A DNA stretch of 64,000 bases, from assembly GCF_041080655.1 (NCBI RefSeq), contig NZ_CP163525.1, positions 2,604,001 through 2,668,000 on the forward strand. The letters are read 5' to 3'. Both the position numbers and the translations under genes were made by a program. The stretch is from Streptomyces sp. CG4. Its GTDB lineage: Bacteria; Actinomycetota; Actinomycetes; Streptomycetales; Streptomycetaceae. The notes under the pieces were generated by a model. The model was not told the DNA's origin, did no database searches, and saw only the letters and a list, made by a program, of their open reading frames with translations. This document shows, in pieces, positions 34,086-42,017 of this stretch. Numbering within the stretch: position 1 is the stretch's first letter; each line of letters starts with the position of its first letter.

Positions 34086-35288
34086 TCAGCGGTCCCGGTA
34101 GGCCACACGCGTGGTGAGGTCCATCAGCTCGGTGCGCCACCGGGGCACCAGGGGTGCGTCGGCCACGGCCCGGCGCGCCTGGTCGACGAGGTGCGCGATG
34201 CGCTGTTCGACCTCCTCGGCCACGCCCGTCTCGACGAGCAGTGCGCGCATCCTGGCCGCGCCCCCGGGGCCCGCGGGCGCGGCGGCGAGTTCCCTGATCC
34301 GCTCGTCGCGGCGTACGGCGAGGCTCAGCAGGTAGCTCATCTTGAACCGGTCGAAGTCGAGGCCGGTGGGCTTGCCGGTGTCATCGGAGTCGCCGAAGGC
34401 GTCGATGAGGTCGTCCCGGAGCTGGAACGCCTCGCCCAGCGGCAGGCCGTATCCCTCGAAGACCTCGGCGAGGTCGGGCCGGCCCGCGAGGGCGGAGCCG
34501 AGCTGCAGCGGGCGGTGGATGGTGTACCGGCCGGACTTGCAGACCGCGATCCAGCGGGACAGCTCCGGGTCGGCCACGCCCTCGGCGGCCACGGCGATGT
34601 CGAGGTACTGGCCGACGGTGACCTCGATGCGGGTCTCATCCCACACCGCGCGTGCCGCGGCGGGCAGGGCGCGGGTGAGCCGGTCGGCGTAGACGTGCGC
34701 GAGGTCGGCGGCGAGGTTGGCGACGCCCTCGCCGTAGCGGCGGGGTTCGCCGCGCAGCCCGCGCGCCCGGTGGTCCTCGGCGTGCCGTTCGTGCGCGGTG
34801 ACGGCGCCCCGGCGCAGCGGGGAGTCGTCGAGCACGTCGTCGCGCAACAGGGCGAAGCTGTGCAGGAGTTCAAGGGCCGCGGCGGCGTCGAGCGCCTGGT
34901 CGTGGCCGGGGTCGCCGCCGGCGGCGAGATGGCCGAGCAGACAGAAGCGGGGACGCAGCAGCTTGCCCTTGGCGGTGGTGATGGCGGTGACGGCGTCGAC
35001 GAACGCGGCGCAGCGCGGGTCCACGGCGGTCCAGCGCGCGCTCTCCTCGACGAGGACGGCGTCGATGCGCCGCTGGACGGCCTCCAGCGACCGGCCGAGG
35101 ACGTCGTCACTCAGACCGCCCTCCAGGCCGTCAGCCATGCCGCCCTTCAGACCACCGCTCGTGCCGCCCTCCAGGCCGTCACCCGCGCCGCCCTTCAGGC
35201 CACCGCTCGTGCCGCCCTCCACACCATCCCCCATGCCACCCTCCAGCCCGTCTCCGTCACTCAGGCCGCTCTTCAAGTCGTCGCTCAT
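34086..35288 (-). CDS. Polyprenyl diphosphate synthase (probably GGPP) with repeat N-terminus
   Basis: 400 aa. The first Asp-rich motif DDVLDD is at residues 150-155 and the second, DDLID, at 292-296. Both are intact, so the enzyme should condense IPP with allylic diphosphates. The residue five before the first motif is Phe and the one four before is Ala, a pattern often seen in enzymes stopping at C20. That chain length is inference. Residues 2-60 are glycine-rich octapeptide repeats, and the normal enzyme begins around residue 66. The ATG overlaps ispH by 4 bp, placing precursor supply and chain elongation in one operon. Confidence 0.92.
   Translation of the reverse strand: MSDDLKSGLSDGDGLEGGMGDGVEGGTSGGLKGGAGDGLEGGTSGGLKGGMADGLEGGLSDDVLGRSLEAVQRRIDAVLVEESARWTAVDPRCAAFVDAVTAITTAKGKLLRPRFCLLGHLAAGGDPGHDQALDAAAALELLHSFALLRDDVLDDSPLRRGAVTAHERHAEDHRARGLRGEPRRYGEGVANLAADLAHVYADRLTRALPAAARAVWDETRIEVTVGQYLDIAVAAEGVADPELSRWIAVCKSGRYTIHRPLQLGSALAGRPDLAEVFEGYGLPLGEAFQLRDDLIDAFGDSDDTGKPTGLDFDRFKMSYLLSLAVRRDERIRELAAAPAGPGGAARMRALLVETGVAEEVEQRIAHLVDQARRAVADAPLVPRWRTELMDLTTRVAYRDR
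35109..35285 (-). repeat. 24-bp tandem repeats at the prenyl synthase N-terminus
   Basis: Residues 2-60 consist of octapeptides such as GDGVEGGT, SGGLKGGA, GDGLEGGT, SGGLKGGM and ADGLEGGL. They alternate in a 16-aa higher-order unit (about 48 bp). The DNA copies are nearly identical in the middle of the array. Confidence 0.9.
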
Positions 35289-36289
35289 GCCGTGCCCTTC
35301 AGTGCGGAAGGCAGCCCGAACACGACGTCCTCGGTGGCGGTCCGCTCGACCTCGACCGTGCGGTAGCCGAGTGCGGCGAGCCGGTGCAGCAGGCCGTCGA
35401 CGAGGACGCCGGGGGCGCTCGCGCCGGCGCTGACGCCGACCGACTCCACCCCAGTGAGCCAGCTCTCGTCGAGGTCGTCGGGGCTGGGGACGAGGTGGGC
35501 CGGGGTGCCGGCGTCGCGGGCGACCTCCACCATCCGTACGGAGTTGGAGGAGTTCGTGGAGCCGACGACGAGCACCAGGCCGGTGCGGGCGGCGACGGCC
35601 TTGACGGCGTTCTGCCGGTTCTGACTGGCGTAGCAGATGTCGTCGCTGCCCGGGCCGCGCAGATCGTCGAACCGCTCCTCCAGCGCCTCGATGATCTCCC
35701 TGGTCTCGTCCAGGGCGAGGGTGGTCTGCGTGAGATAGGCGACCGGCGCGTCGCGCGGCAGGTCGAGGGCGCGCACCTCGTCGACGGTGCCGACGACCAC
35801 GGTGCGTTCGGGTGCCTCGCCGTAGGTGCCCTCGACCTCCTCGTGCTCGGCGTGGCCGATGAGCAGGATCGTGCGGCGGTCCTCGGCGAACCGCCGGGCC
35901 TCCTGGTGCACCTTGGAGACGAGGGGGCAGGTGGCGTCGATCACCCGCAGTTCGCGGTCGGCGGCGGCCTCGCGCACGGTCGGCGCGACGCCGTGCGCGG
36001 AGAAGACGCAGAGGGCGCCGACCGGCACCTCCGCCTCGGAGTCCACGAACCGCGCGCCGCGGGTCTCGAGGTCGCGCACCACGTGTTCGTTGTGGACGAT
36101 CTGTTTGCGTACGTAGACGGGCGGACCGAAGCGTTCCAGTGCGGCTTCGACGATGTCGATGGCGCGTTGCACACCGGCGCAGAAACTGCGCGGCTCAGCA
36201 AGAACCACGGTTTTACCGGGGGTTCCCGCCGTTTCTTCTGGAGTTGCGGAATTGTCCTGCGATTTCAAAGGGAGCACATCCTCTGTCAC
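35285..36289 (-). CDS. ispH: 4-hydroxy-3-methylbut-2-enyl diphosphate reductase IspH
   Basis: 334 aa, the last MEP enzyme, converting HMBPP to IPP and DMAPP with a [4Fe-4S] cluster. The three cluster cysteines are seen in RSFCAGVQRAID, DATCPLVSKVH and DICYASQNRQNAV, and substrate-binding SAHGV and TNSSNSVRM motifs are present. About 25 N-terminal residues are non-conserved. It is the first gene of the leftward operon and overlaps the prenyl synthase gene. As a probable second copy in the genome, it belongs to the accessory cluster. Confidence 0.95.
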   Translation of the reverse strand: MTEDVLPLKSQDNSATPEETAGTPGKTVVLAEPRSFCAGVQRAIDIVEAALERFGPPVYVRKQIVHNEHVVRDLETRGARFVDSEAEVPVGALCVFSAHGVAPTVREAAADRELRVIDATCPLVSKVHQEARRFAEDRRTILLIGHAEHEEVEGTYGEAPERTVVVGTVDEVRALDLPRDAPVAYLTQTTLALDETREIIEALEERFDDLRGPGSDDICYASQNRQNAVKAVAARTGLVLVVGSTNSSNSVRMVEVARDAGTPAHLVPSPDDLDESWLTGVESVGVSAGASAPGVLVDGLLHRLAALGYRTVEVERTATEDVVFGLPSALKGTA

Positions 36290-36585
36290 CCGCTCATCGG
36301 ACTCTGAACATGCGATGCGGCAACGCGACGGTGCTTCGAAAAAACTGCGGTGAAGGGGGTTGCCATGTCAAGCGTCCAGCCCCGCCGCCGGCCGGGCAAG
36401 CCGCCTGACAGGCACCAAAAGATGTCTCTGACCTGGTAGTTCAGTACGCAACCACCCCCGGTATGACTGATACTTGCCCCTCCCCCGTCCCCGCCGCTGA
36501 CAAGGGTTTGCCATTGCCGCCCGGAAAAGGAGCAGCTTAGCTTCGCACAGCCATATCTCCGTCTCGGTTCACGGAGGATTACCGC
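36290..36585. promoter_or_regulatory. Divergent promoter region of the two biosynthetic operons
   Basis: 296 bp between the divergent ispH and DegT operons, the only sizable non-coding stretch inside the cluster. It is noticeably richer in A/T than its flanks and has no credible gene. A ribosome site GGAGG (36573-36577) serves the rightward operon. I cannot assign -10/-35 boxes or a regulator site with confidence. It is the natural target for the cluster's LuxR-type regulator or ECF sigma factor. Confidence 0.7.
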
Positions 36586-37791
36586 GTGATCTCCCCTACC
36601 CGGAGCACCGATCGAAGCATGGAATCGGAAGCCGAACACCCGGTTCCGTTCTTTACTCAGGCCGGCACCTTCACCGACTGTTGGCCGGATATCAACCGCC
36701 ATCTCAACGAGATGTTCGACCGTGGTAAGTACTCCCACGGCCGGCAGGTCGCCGAACTGGAAAAGGCGCTCGCCGAATACACCGGAGCACGGCACGTGGT
36801 GGCGGTGAACAGCGGGACGGACGCTCTCGTCCTGCTGCTGCGCGCCTGCGGTGTCGGCCCCGGCGACGAGGTCGTCGTGCCGGCCTTCAGCTTCGTCGCC
36901 TCGGCGTCCTCGGTGGCACTGGCCCGCGCCACACCGGTGTTCGCCGACATCGACCCGGTGAGCTACTCACTGGACCCGCGTTCCGTCGAGGCGGTCCTCA
37001 CCCCGCGCACCAAGGCGATCATGCCGGTGCATCTGTTCTGGCAGCTCGCGGACATGGGAGCGCTCGGCGCCCTGGCGCAGCGGCACGGTCTCAAGGTGGT
37101 GGAGGACAGCGCGGAGGCGATCGGCATGCGCCGTGCCGGCGTCCACGCCGGACTGCTGGGCGACGGCGGCGTGCTGTCGTTCTTCCCCACCAAGACCCTG
37201 GGCGCGCTGGGCGACGCGGGTGCCGTCCTGACCGACGACCCGGAGATCGCCGAGCGGGTGGCGATCCTGCGCCACCACGGCCGGATGGGCCGCACCGTGG
37301 ACCACATCGCCGGTATCTCCAACCTCTCCGGCGCCTCGGGCACCAACAGCAAGATGGACGACATCCAGGCGTCGGTGCTGCTCGGCAAGCTGCCCCGGCT
37401 CGACGCCGCGATCGCCCGCCGCGCGGAACTGGCGGCGCTGTACACGGAGCGACTGCGCGACGTGCCGGGCGTGCTGCGGCTGCCCACGGTGGTCGAGCGG
37501 GACGTACCGGCTCCGCCGGTCTTCTATGTGTACGTGATCGAGGTGGAGCGGCGCGACGCCCTGGTGGAGCACCTCACCCGGGCAGGTATCGGCACCGAGG
37601 TCTACTACCCGACCCCGCTGCATCTGCAGCCCTGTTTCGCCGGACTCGGCCACCGCCGGGGCGACTTCCCGCATGCCGAGGCCGCCTGCGAGCGCACCGT
37701 CGCGCTGCCCTTCCACCCCGACCTCGCCCCGGACGACGTGCACCGGGTGTGCGAGGCGATCCGGCGCTTCTACACGGGGGACGCATCATGA
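36586..37791 (+). CDS. DegT/DnrJ/EryC1 family aminotransferase (first)
   Basis: 401 aa from GTG 36586, with GGAGG eight bases upstream. ATG 36619 is an alternative start. This PLP aminotransferase of the sugar/cyclitol class has the PLP-lysine K203 in SFFPTKTLGALGDAGAV, the cofactor-binding D174 in VVEDSAEAIG, and the phosphate-binding NSGTDALVLLLRA. The lysine motif resembles enzymes that aminate 3-keto nucleotide sugars (WbpE/WlbC, TylB types). It is translationally coupled to a second DegT enzyme through a 4-bp overlap. It likely transfers an amino group from glutamate or glutamine to a keto sugar or cyclitol made by the Gfo/Idh enzymes. Confidence 0.92.
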   Translation: MISPTRSTDRSMESEAEHPVPFFTQAGTFTDCWPDINRHLNEMFDRGKYSHGRQVAELEKALAEYTGARHVVAVNSGTDALVLLLRACGVGPGDEVVVPAFSFVASASSVALARATPVFADIDPVSYSLDPRSVEAVLTPRTKAIMPVHLFWQLADMGALGALAQRHGLKVVEDSAEAIGMRRAGVHAGLLGDGGVLSFFPTKTLGALGDAGAVLTDDPEIAERVAILRHHGRMGRTVDHIAGISNLSGASGTNSKMDDIQASVLLGKLPRLDAAIARRAELAALYTERLRDVPGVLRLPTVVERDVPAPPVFYVYVIEVERRDALVEHLTRAGIGTEVYYPTPLHLQPCFAGLGHRRGDFPHAEAACERTVALPFHPDLAPDDVHRVCEAIRRFYTGDAS

Positions 37792-38906
37792 GGACTCTGC
37801 CCTTCTTTCCCCCCGATCTCTTCGAGGACGACCGCGAGGCCCTGCTGTCGGCCCTGCACGAGCTGGGCACGGGTCCCGGGCAGCGCTTCATCCTCGGCGA
37901 GCGCACCGCCGCACTGGAGGAGGCGCTGCGCGAGATGACCGGCGCCGGCCATGTCGTGGCCTGCTCCAGCGGCACGGGGGCGCTGGAGCTGTCCGTGCGG
38001 GCGCTGGACATCGGCCCCGGCGACGAGGTGATCGTGCCGGCCTTCTGCTGCCAGCCGGTGGCCAGTTCGGTGGCGAACACGGGTGCCACCCCGGTCTTCG
38101 CCGATGTCGACCCGTGGACCATGGTCCTGGACCCCGACGCCACCAAGTCGCTGATCACCGAGCGCACGAAGGCGCTGATGCCGGCCCATGTCTTCTCGAT
38201 CATGGCGGACATGGAGCGGCTCGGGGCGATCGCCCGTGAGCACGGGGTCGCCCTGATCGAGGACGCGGCGGTCGCCCAGGGCGCCGTCCTGGACGGCCGG
38301 CCCGCCGGACGCTGGGGCGACCTCGGGGTGTTCTCCTTCTTCCAGGTCAAGGCGTTCGGTACCGCGGGCGAGGGCGGCGTCGTGCTCACCGACGACCCCG
38401 AACTGGCGCGTGCCGCCCGGATGCTGCGCAACCACGGGCAGGACGGTGTCCACCGCTTCCTGCACCACCGGATCGGCCAGAACAGCCGGTTCGACGAGGT
38501 GCTGGCCGCCTTCCAGCTGCACCGGCTGCCCGGCTTCCCGGACCGGCTGGAACGCCGGGCACGGATCGCCGACTACTACACGGAGCGCTTCGAGCCGCTG
38601 CGCGAGCGCGGGGTGCTCGCGCCGCCCGCCGGCCGCAACGGCCGCTGCTACTACGTCTATTCACTGCTCGTCGACCGCCGCGAGGACCTGCGCGCCTATC
38701 TGACGGAGCACCGGATCGGCAGCCACATCTACTACCCCGTCCCGCTGCCCCGGCAGCCCGCCTTCGCACCGTGGGCCGCTCCGGAGGGCAGCTGGCCGAA
38801 CGCCGAGCGGGCCTCCGCACGCAACCTGGCCATCCCGATCTGGCCCCATCTGACCGATGCCGAGGTGGAGTTCATCGCCGACACGGTCTGCGAGTTCTAC
38901 GCATGA
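37788..38906 (+). CDS. DegT/DnrJ/EryC1 family aminotransferase (second)
   Basis: 372 aa from ATG 37788. The PLP lysine is K188 in SFFQVKAFGTAGEGGVV, the cofactor aspartate is D159 in LIEDAAVAQG, and SSGTGALELSVRA contacts the phosphate. It differs substantially from the first DegT protein, including the lysine motif and two adjacent cysteines in PAFCCQP. The pair therefore probably makes two different aminations, although a heterodimer is possible. It overlaps its neighbours by 4 bp on both sides. Confidence 0.92.
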   Translation: MRTLPFFPPDLFEDDREALLSALHELGTGPGQRFILGERTAALEEALREMTGAGHVVACSSGTGALELSVRALDIGPGDEVIVPAFCCQPVASSVANTGATPVFADVDPWTMVLDPDATKSLITERTKALMPAHVFSIMADMERLGAIAREHGVALIEDAAVAQGAVLDGRPAGRWGDLGVFSFFQVKAFGTAGEGGVVLTDDPELARAARMLRNHGQDGVHRFLHHRIGQNSRFDEVLAAFQLHRLPGFPDRLERRARIADYYTERFEPLRERGVLAPPAGRNGRCYYVYSLLVDRREDLRAYLTEHRIGSHIYYPVPLPRQPAFAPWAAPEGSWPNAERASARNLAIPIWPHLTDAEVEFIADTVCEFYA

Positions 38907-39751
38907 GCACGCGAGAGCAGTCCAGGGAGACCCTCATGACGAGCGCGCCGGCACAGCAGGAGTACGTCTTCGACCCGGTCTGGGAGAAAGAGACCGAACG
39001 GCTGCGGACCAACGAGGCGATCTGGGATCCGGGCACCCTGGAGCGGATGGCCGCGCTGGGGGTGGGGCCCGGCTGGAACTGCCTGGAGATCGGGGCCGGT
39101 TCCGGCTCGGTGGCACGCTGGCTCGCCGACCGGGTGGGCCCCGGGGGGCGGGTCCTCGCCACCGATCTGCAGACCGAGCGGCTGGCCGCGCTCGGGCAAC
39201 TGCCGCAGGTGGACGTCGTACGACACGATCTGCGGGAGGAGGATCTGCCGGAGGCGGCGTTCGACCTCGTGCACTCCCGCATGGTGCTGCAGCATCTGCC
39301 CGACCGGGCGGCCGCGGTGGACCGCATGGTGCGCGCGCTGCGGCCCGGCGGGCTGCTGTTCCTGGAGGACACCGACTCCTCCACGCTGTTCCGCACCTAC
39401 CTGTCGGAGGACTTCCTGCAGGACGTACGGGCCGCCGGATACGGCCTGATGCGCGAGGCGGGCCACGATCCGCGCGGCGGCCACGTCGACCTCCAGCTGG
39501 TCCTGGCCGCCGGTCTGGAGGCGACGGCGGAGGGCCGGGTCGTGATGGTGCGCGGCGGTTCCGACCAGGCCCGGCACTACATGCTGTGGCTGGAGTTCAT
39601 GCGGCCGCGCATCGTGGCCGCCGGGCTCGTGGCCGACGCGCGGATCGACGCGGCCCTCGCCGAGATGGCCGACCCGGCGCACCACTGGCTGAGCCAGGTG
39701 CTGATCAGCACGGTCGGCCGCAAGCCGGGCGGGACGGAGCCGGGGCGATGA
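38903..39751 (+). CDS. SAM-dependent methyltransferase
   Basis: 282 aa from the ATG overlapping the previous stop. An internal ATG at 38936 with AGGGAGA five bases upstream is an equally good start. Class I motifs are CLEIGAGSGSVARWLADR, VLATDLQTERLA and FDLVHSRMVLQHLPDR. The C-terminal half contains DTDSSTLFRTYLSEDF. It resembles UbiE/COQ5-like and small-molecule methyltransferases of secondary metabolism. It is coupled to the UbiA gene by a 4-bp overlap, so methylation of a prenylated or amino intermediate is likely. Confidence 0.88.
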   Translation: MSTREQSRETLMTSAPAQQEYVFDPVWEKETERLRTNEAIWDPGTLERMAALGVGPGWNCLEIGAGSGSVARWLADRVGPGGRVLATDLQTERLAALGQLPQVDVVRHDLREEDLPEAAFDLVHSRMVLQHLPDRAAAVDRMVRALRPGGLLFLEDTDSSTLFRTYLSEDFLQDVRAAGYGLMREAGHDPRGGHVDLQLVLAAGLEATAEGRVVMVRGGSDQARHYMLWLEFMRPRIVAAGLVADARIDAALAEMADPAHHWLSQVLISTVGRKPGGTEPGR

Positions 39752-40704
39752 CGGTCACGACCTCGGCGGCGCCGCGCCCGGGCGTCCGGGAGCGGGCGGG
39801 CGCGTACGCGAAGCTGGCGAAGCTCTCGTTCTTCGACTACTACCTGTGCGTCCTCGTGGTGCTGGCCCTGCAGCCCGGCGCGGCGTGGCAGCGGCCGCGC
39901 ACCTGGTGGGTGCTGGTGCTGTTCGACCTGGGCTGGGTGGGGATCGTGGCGGCCACCGTCGCACTCGACGACGTCACCGGGCTGCGGGACGGCAGCGACG
40001 CCCGCAACTACGACCCGCAGGAGTCGCTGCGGGCCCGGGACCGCAAGCCGCTGCTCGACGGCCGGCTCACCCTGCGCCAGGCGCTGCGCTTCGGCTGGGG
40101 ATGTGCCGTCGGAGGCAGCGCGCTGTGGGCGCTCACCGCGCTGGTCGCCCCGCACCGGCCCTGGTGGGCGCTGGTCGCGGCGGGCTTCTCGGTGCTCATC
40201 AGCGTGCAGTACTCCTACGGCCTCAAGCTCAGCTACCGGGGCGGCCAGGAGGCGGTCATCTGGCTGAGCACCGGTCTGTGCGTGCTGGTCCCGTTCGCCC
40301 TGCTGCACGGGGAGATGACCGGCGCGGCCTGGCTGGAGTGCTTCCTGTTCGGGCTGTGGAGCCTGATGGTCTCGGTCTACTCCAACATCAACGACGTCGA
40401 CGGCGACCGGGAGGCCGGCCGGCGCAACCTGGCCACGAGTGTCTCCCCGGGCGTCTACCGGGGCTTCATCGCCGGGCTGTCGCTGGCCGAGACGGGCGCG
40501 ATCGTGCTCACCGCGGCGGTCGGGGCGGTGCCGTGGTGGTTCTGCGCGTTCCTGCTGCCCGTGATGGCGCTGCGCGCCCGGCAGGCGCACGCCGGGCTGA
40601 TCGCGGGAGAGGTGCTGTCGGCCCGCAAGCAAGGCGTCACCATCCACCGCTGGGGCGTCGTCCTCCTGGTCGCGGCGAACCTGGTTCTCGTGCACAACGG
40701 CTGA
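39748..40704 (+). CDS. UbiA family prenyltransferase
   Basis: 318 aa with about eight or nine transmembrane helices. The second Asp motif is classical: NINDVDGDREAG, followed by RRNLAT, as in chlorophyll- and archaeal-lipid-type UbiA enzymes. The RPL-x-G element appears as KPLLDGRLT. The first motif is atypical (LDDVTGLRDGSDARNY instead of N-x3-D-x3-D), so metal binding or chemistry may differ. UbiA proteins attach polyprenyl groups to aromatic, sugar-phosphate or glycerol acceptors, and some relatives act as terpene cyclases. It would use the diphosphate made by the cluster's prenyl synthase. The acceptor is unknown. Confidence 0.88.
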   Translation: MTVTTSAAPRPGVRERAGAYAKLAKLSFFDYYLCVLVVLALQPGAAWQRPRTWWVLVLFDLGWVGIVAATVALDDVTGLRDGSDARNYDPQESLRARDRKPLLDGRLTLRQALRFGWGCAVGGSALWALTALVAPHRPWWALVAAGFSVLISVQYSYGLKLSYRGGQEAVIWLSTGLCVLVPFALLHGEMTGAAWLECFLFGLWSLMVSVYSNINDVDGDREAGRRNLATSVSPGVYRGFIAGLSLAETGAIVLTAAVGAVPWWFCAFLLPVMALRARQAHAGLIAGEVLSARKQGVTIHRWGVVLLVAANLVLVHNG

Positions 40705-40715
40705 AAGGGCACACG

Positions 40716-42017
40716 ATGTCCCGAACGATGAACGACGACGCCCCGCGGCGCGCGGATCGCCGGGTGGCCGTGGTCGGCCAAGGGTATGTGGGTCTGCCGC
40801 TGGCCGTGCGCGCGGTGGAGGCCGGGTACACGGTCGTCGGCTACGACGTGGACGACGCCCGGATCTCCCGGCTGCGCTCGGGCGACTCCTATGTGGAGGA
40901 CGTCGACGAGCAACGGCTGGCCAAGGCACTGGAGTCGGGGGCCTACCACCCGACGACCGACGCCGGCGCGCTCGCCGGCTTCGACGTGGCCGTGGTCACC
41001 GTGCCCACGCCGCTGCTGGACGACGTACCCGATCTGAGCTGCATCGAGGAGGCGGCGCTGACCCTGGCCGGGCATCTGCGGCCGGGCGCGCTGGTCGTCC
41101 TGGAGTCCACCACCTACCCGGGCACCACCGAGGACGTGTTCGGGGCGCTGCTGCAGAAGGAGAGCGGGCTGCAGCCCGGGGCCGACTTCCACCTCGGCTA
41201 CAGCCCCGAACGCATCGACCCCGGCAACCAGCGCTGGACCCTGGAGACCACTCCCAAGATCGTGTCGGGCGTGGGCCCGGAGTCCCTGCGCCGGGTCGAG
41301 GAGTTCTACGACACGGTGGTCGAGCGGACCGTGCCGGTGCGCGACCCGAAGACCGCCGAGCTGGCCAAGCTCCTGGAGAACACCTACCGGCACGTCAACA
41401 TCGCGCTGGTCAACGAGATGGCGGTGATCGCCCGCGAACTCGGTGTGGACGCCTGGGAGGCGATCGACGCGGCCTCCTCCAAGCCGTTCGGCTTCATGCC
41501 GTTCACGCCGGGTCCCGGGGTGGGCGGCCACTGTCTGCCGGTCGACCCCCGCTATCTGTCCTGGCGGGTGGAGCGCCAGCTGGGCCGCCGGTTCCGGTTC
41601 GTCGACCTGGCCAACGACGTCAACAGCCAGATGCCGCACTACGTGGTGCAGCGTCTGGTGCAGGCCCTCAACCGGCTCCAGCGTCCGGCGAACGGCTCCC
41701 GGGTGCTGCTGCTGGGGCTGGCGTACAAGCGCAACAGCGGGGACGCCCGCGAGTCGCCGGCGCTGCGGGTCGCCGAACTGCTGCTGCGCACCGGCGCGCA
41801 GGTGCACGCCGTGGACCCGCACGTACGCGAGACCGCGCCGCTGGACGCCCGGGTGCGCCGGGTGGAGCTGACCGAGGAGGAGGTGGCCGCGGCGGACGCG
41901 GTGGTGCTGCTCACGGATCACGACGACTTCGACTACGACGTCGTCCTGCGCGGCGCCCAGCACGTCCTGGACTGCCGGCGGCGGCTGCGGCCGGCCGTCA
42001 ACGTCGAGATCCTCTGA
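40716..42017 (+). CDS. Nucleotide-sugar 6-dehydrogenase (WbpA/WecC type)
   Basis: 433 aa. Rossmann motif VVGQGYVGLPLA (residues 20-30) and the central helix around NTYRHVNIALVNEMAVIAREL. The catalytic C273 is in GPGVGGHCLPVDPRY, and YSPERIDPGN contacts the substrate. The sequence style is nearest to UDP-N-acetylglucosamine/UDP-N-acetylmannosamine dehydrogenases rather than UDP-glucose dehydrogenase. The reaction is a two-step NAD-dependent oxidation of C6 to a uronic acid. With a Gfo/Idh enzyme and a DegT aminotransferase it reproduces the WbpA-WbpB-WbpE logic for 3-amino-uronic acids, yet no glycosyltransferase is seen nearby. Confidence 0.9.
   Translation: MSRTMNDDAPRRADRRVAVVGQGYVGLPLAVRAVEAGYTVVGYDVDDARISRLRSGDSYVEDVDEQRLAKALESGAYHPTTDAGALAGFDVAVVTVPTPLLDDVPDLSCIEEAALTLAGHLRPGALVVLESTTYPGTTEDVFGALLQKESGLQPGADFHLGYSPERIDPGNQRWTLETTPKIVSGVGPESLRRVEEFYDTVVERTVPVRDPKTAELAKLLENTYRHVNIALVNEMAVIARELGVDAWEAIDAASSKPFGFMPFTPGPGVGGHCLPVDPRYLSWRVERQLGRRFRFVDLANDVNSQMPHYVVQRLVQALNRLQRPANGSRVLLLGLAYKRNSGDARESPALRVAELLLRTGAQVHAVDPHVRETAPLDARVRRVELTEEEVAAADAVVLLTDHDDFDYDVVLRGAQHVLDCRRRLRPAVNVEIL

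Noticed and set aside
39748..40704. UbiA gene as menaquinone MenA
   Set aside because: The atypical first motif, the coupling to methyltransferase and nucleotide-sugar genes and the cluster context do not fit a housekeeping MenA locus.
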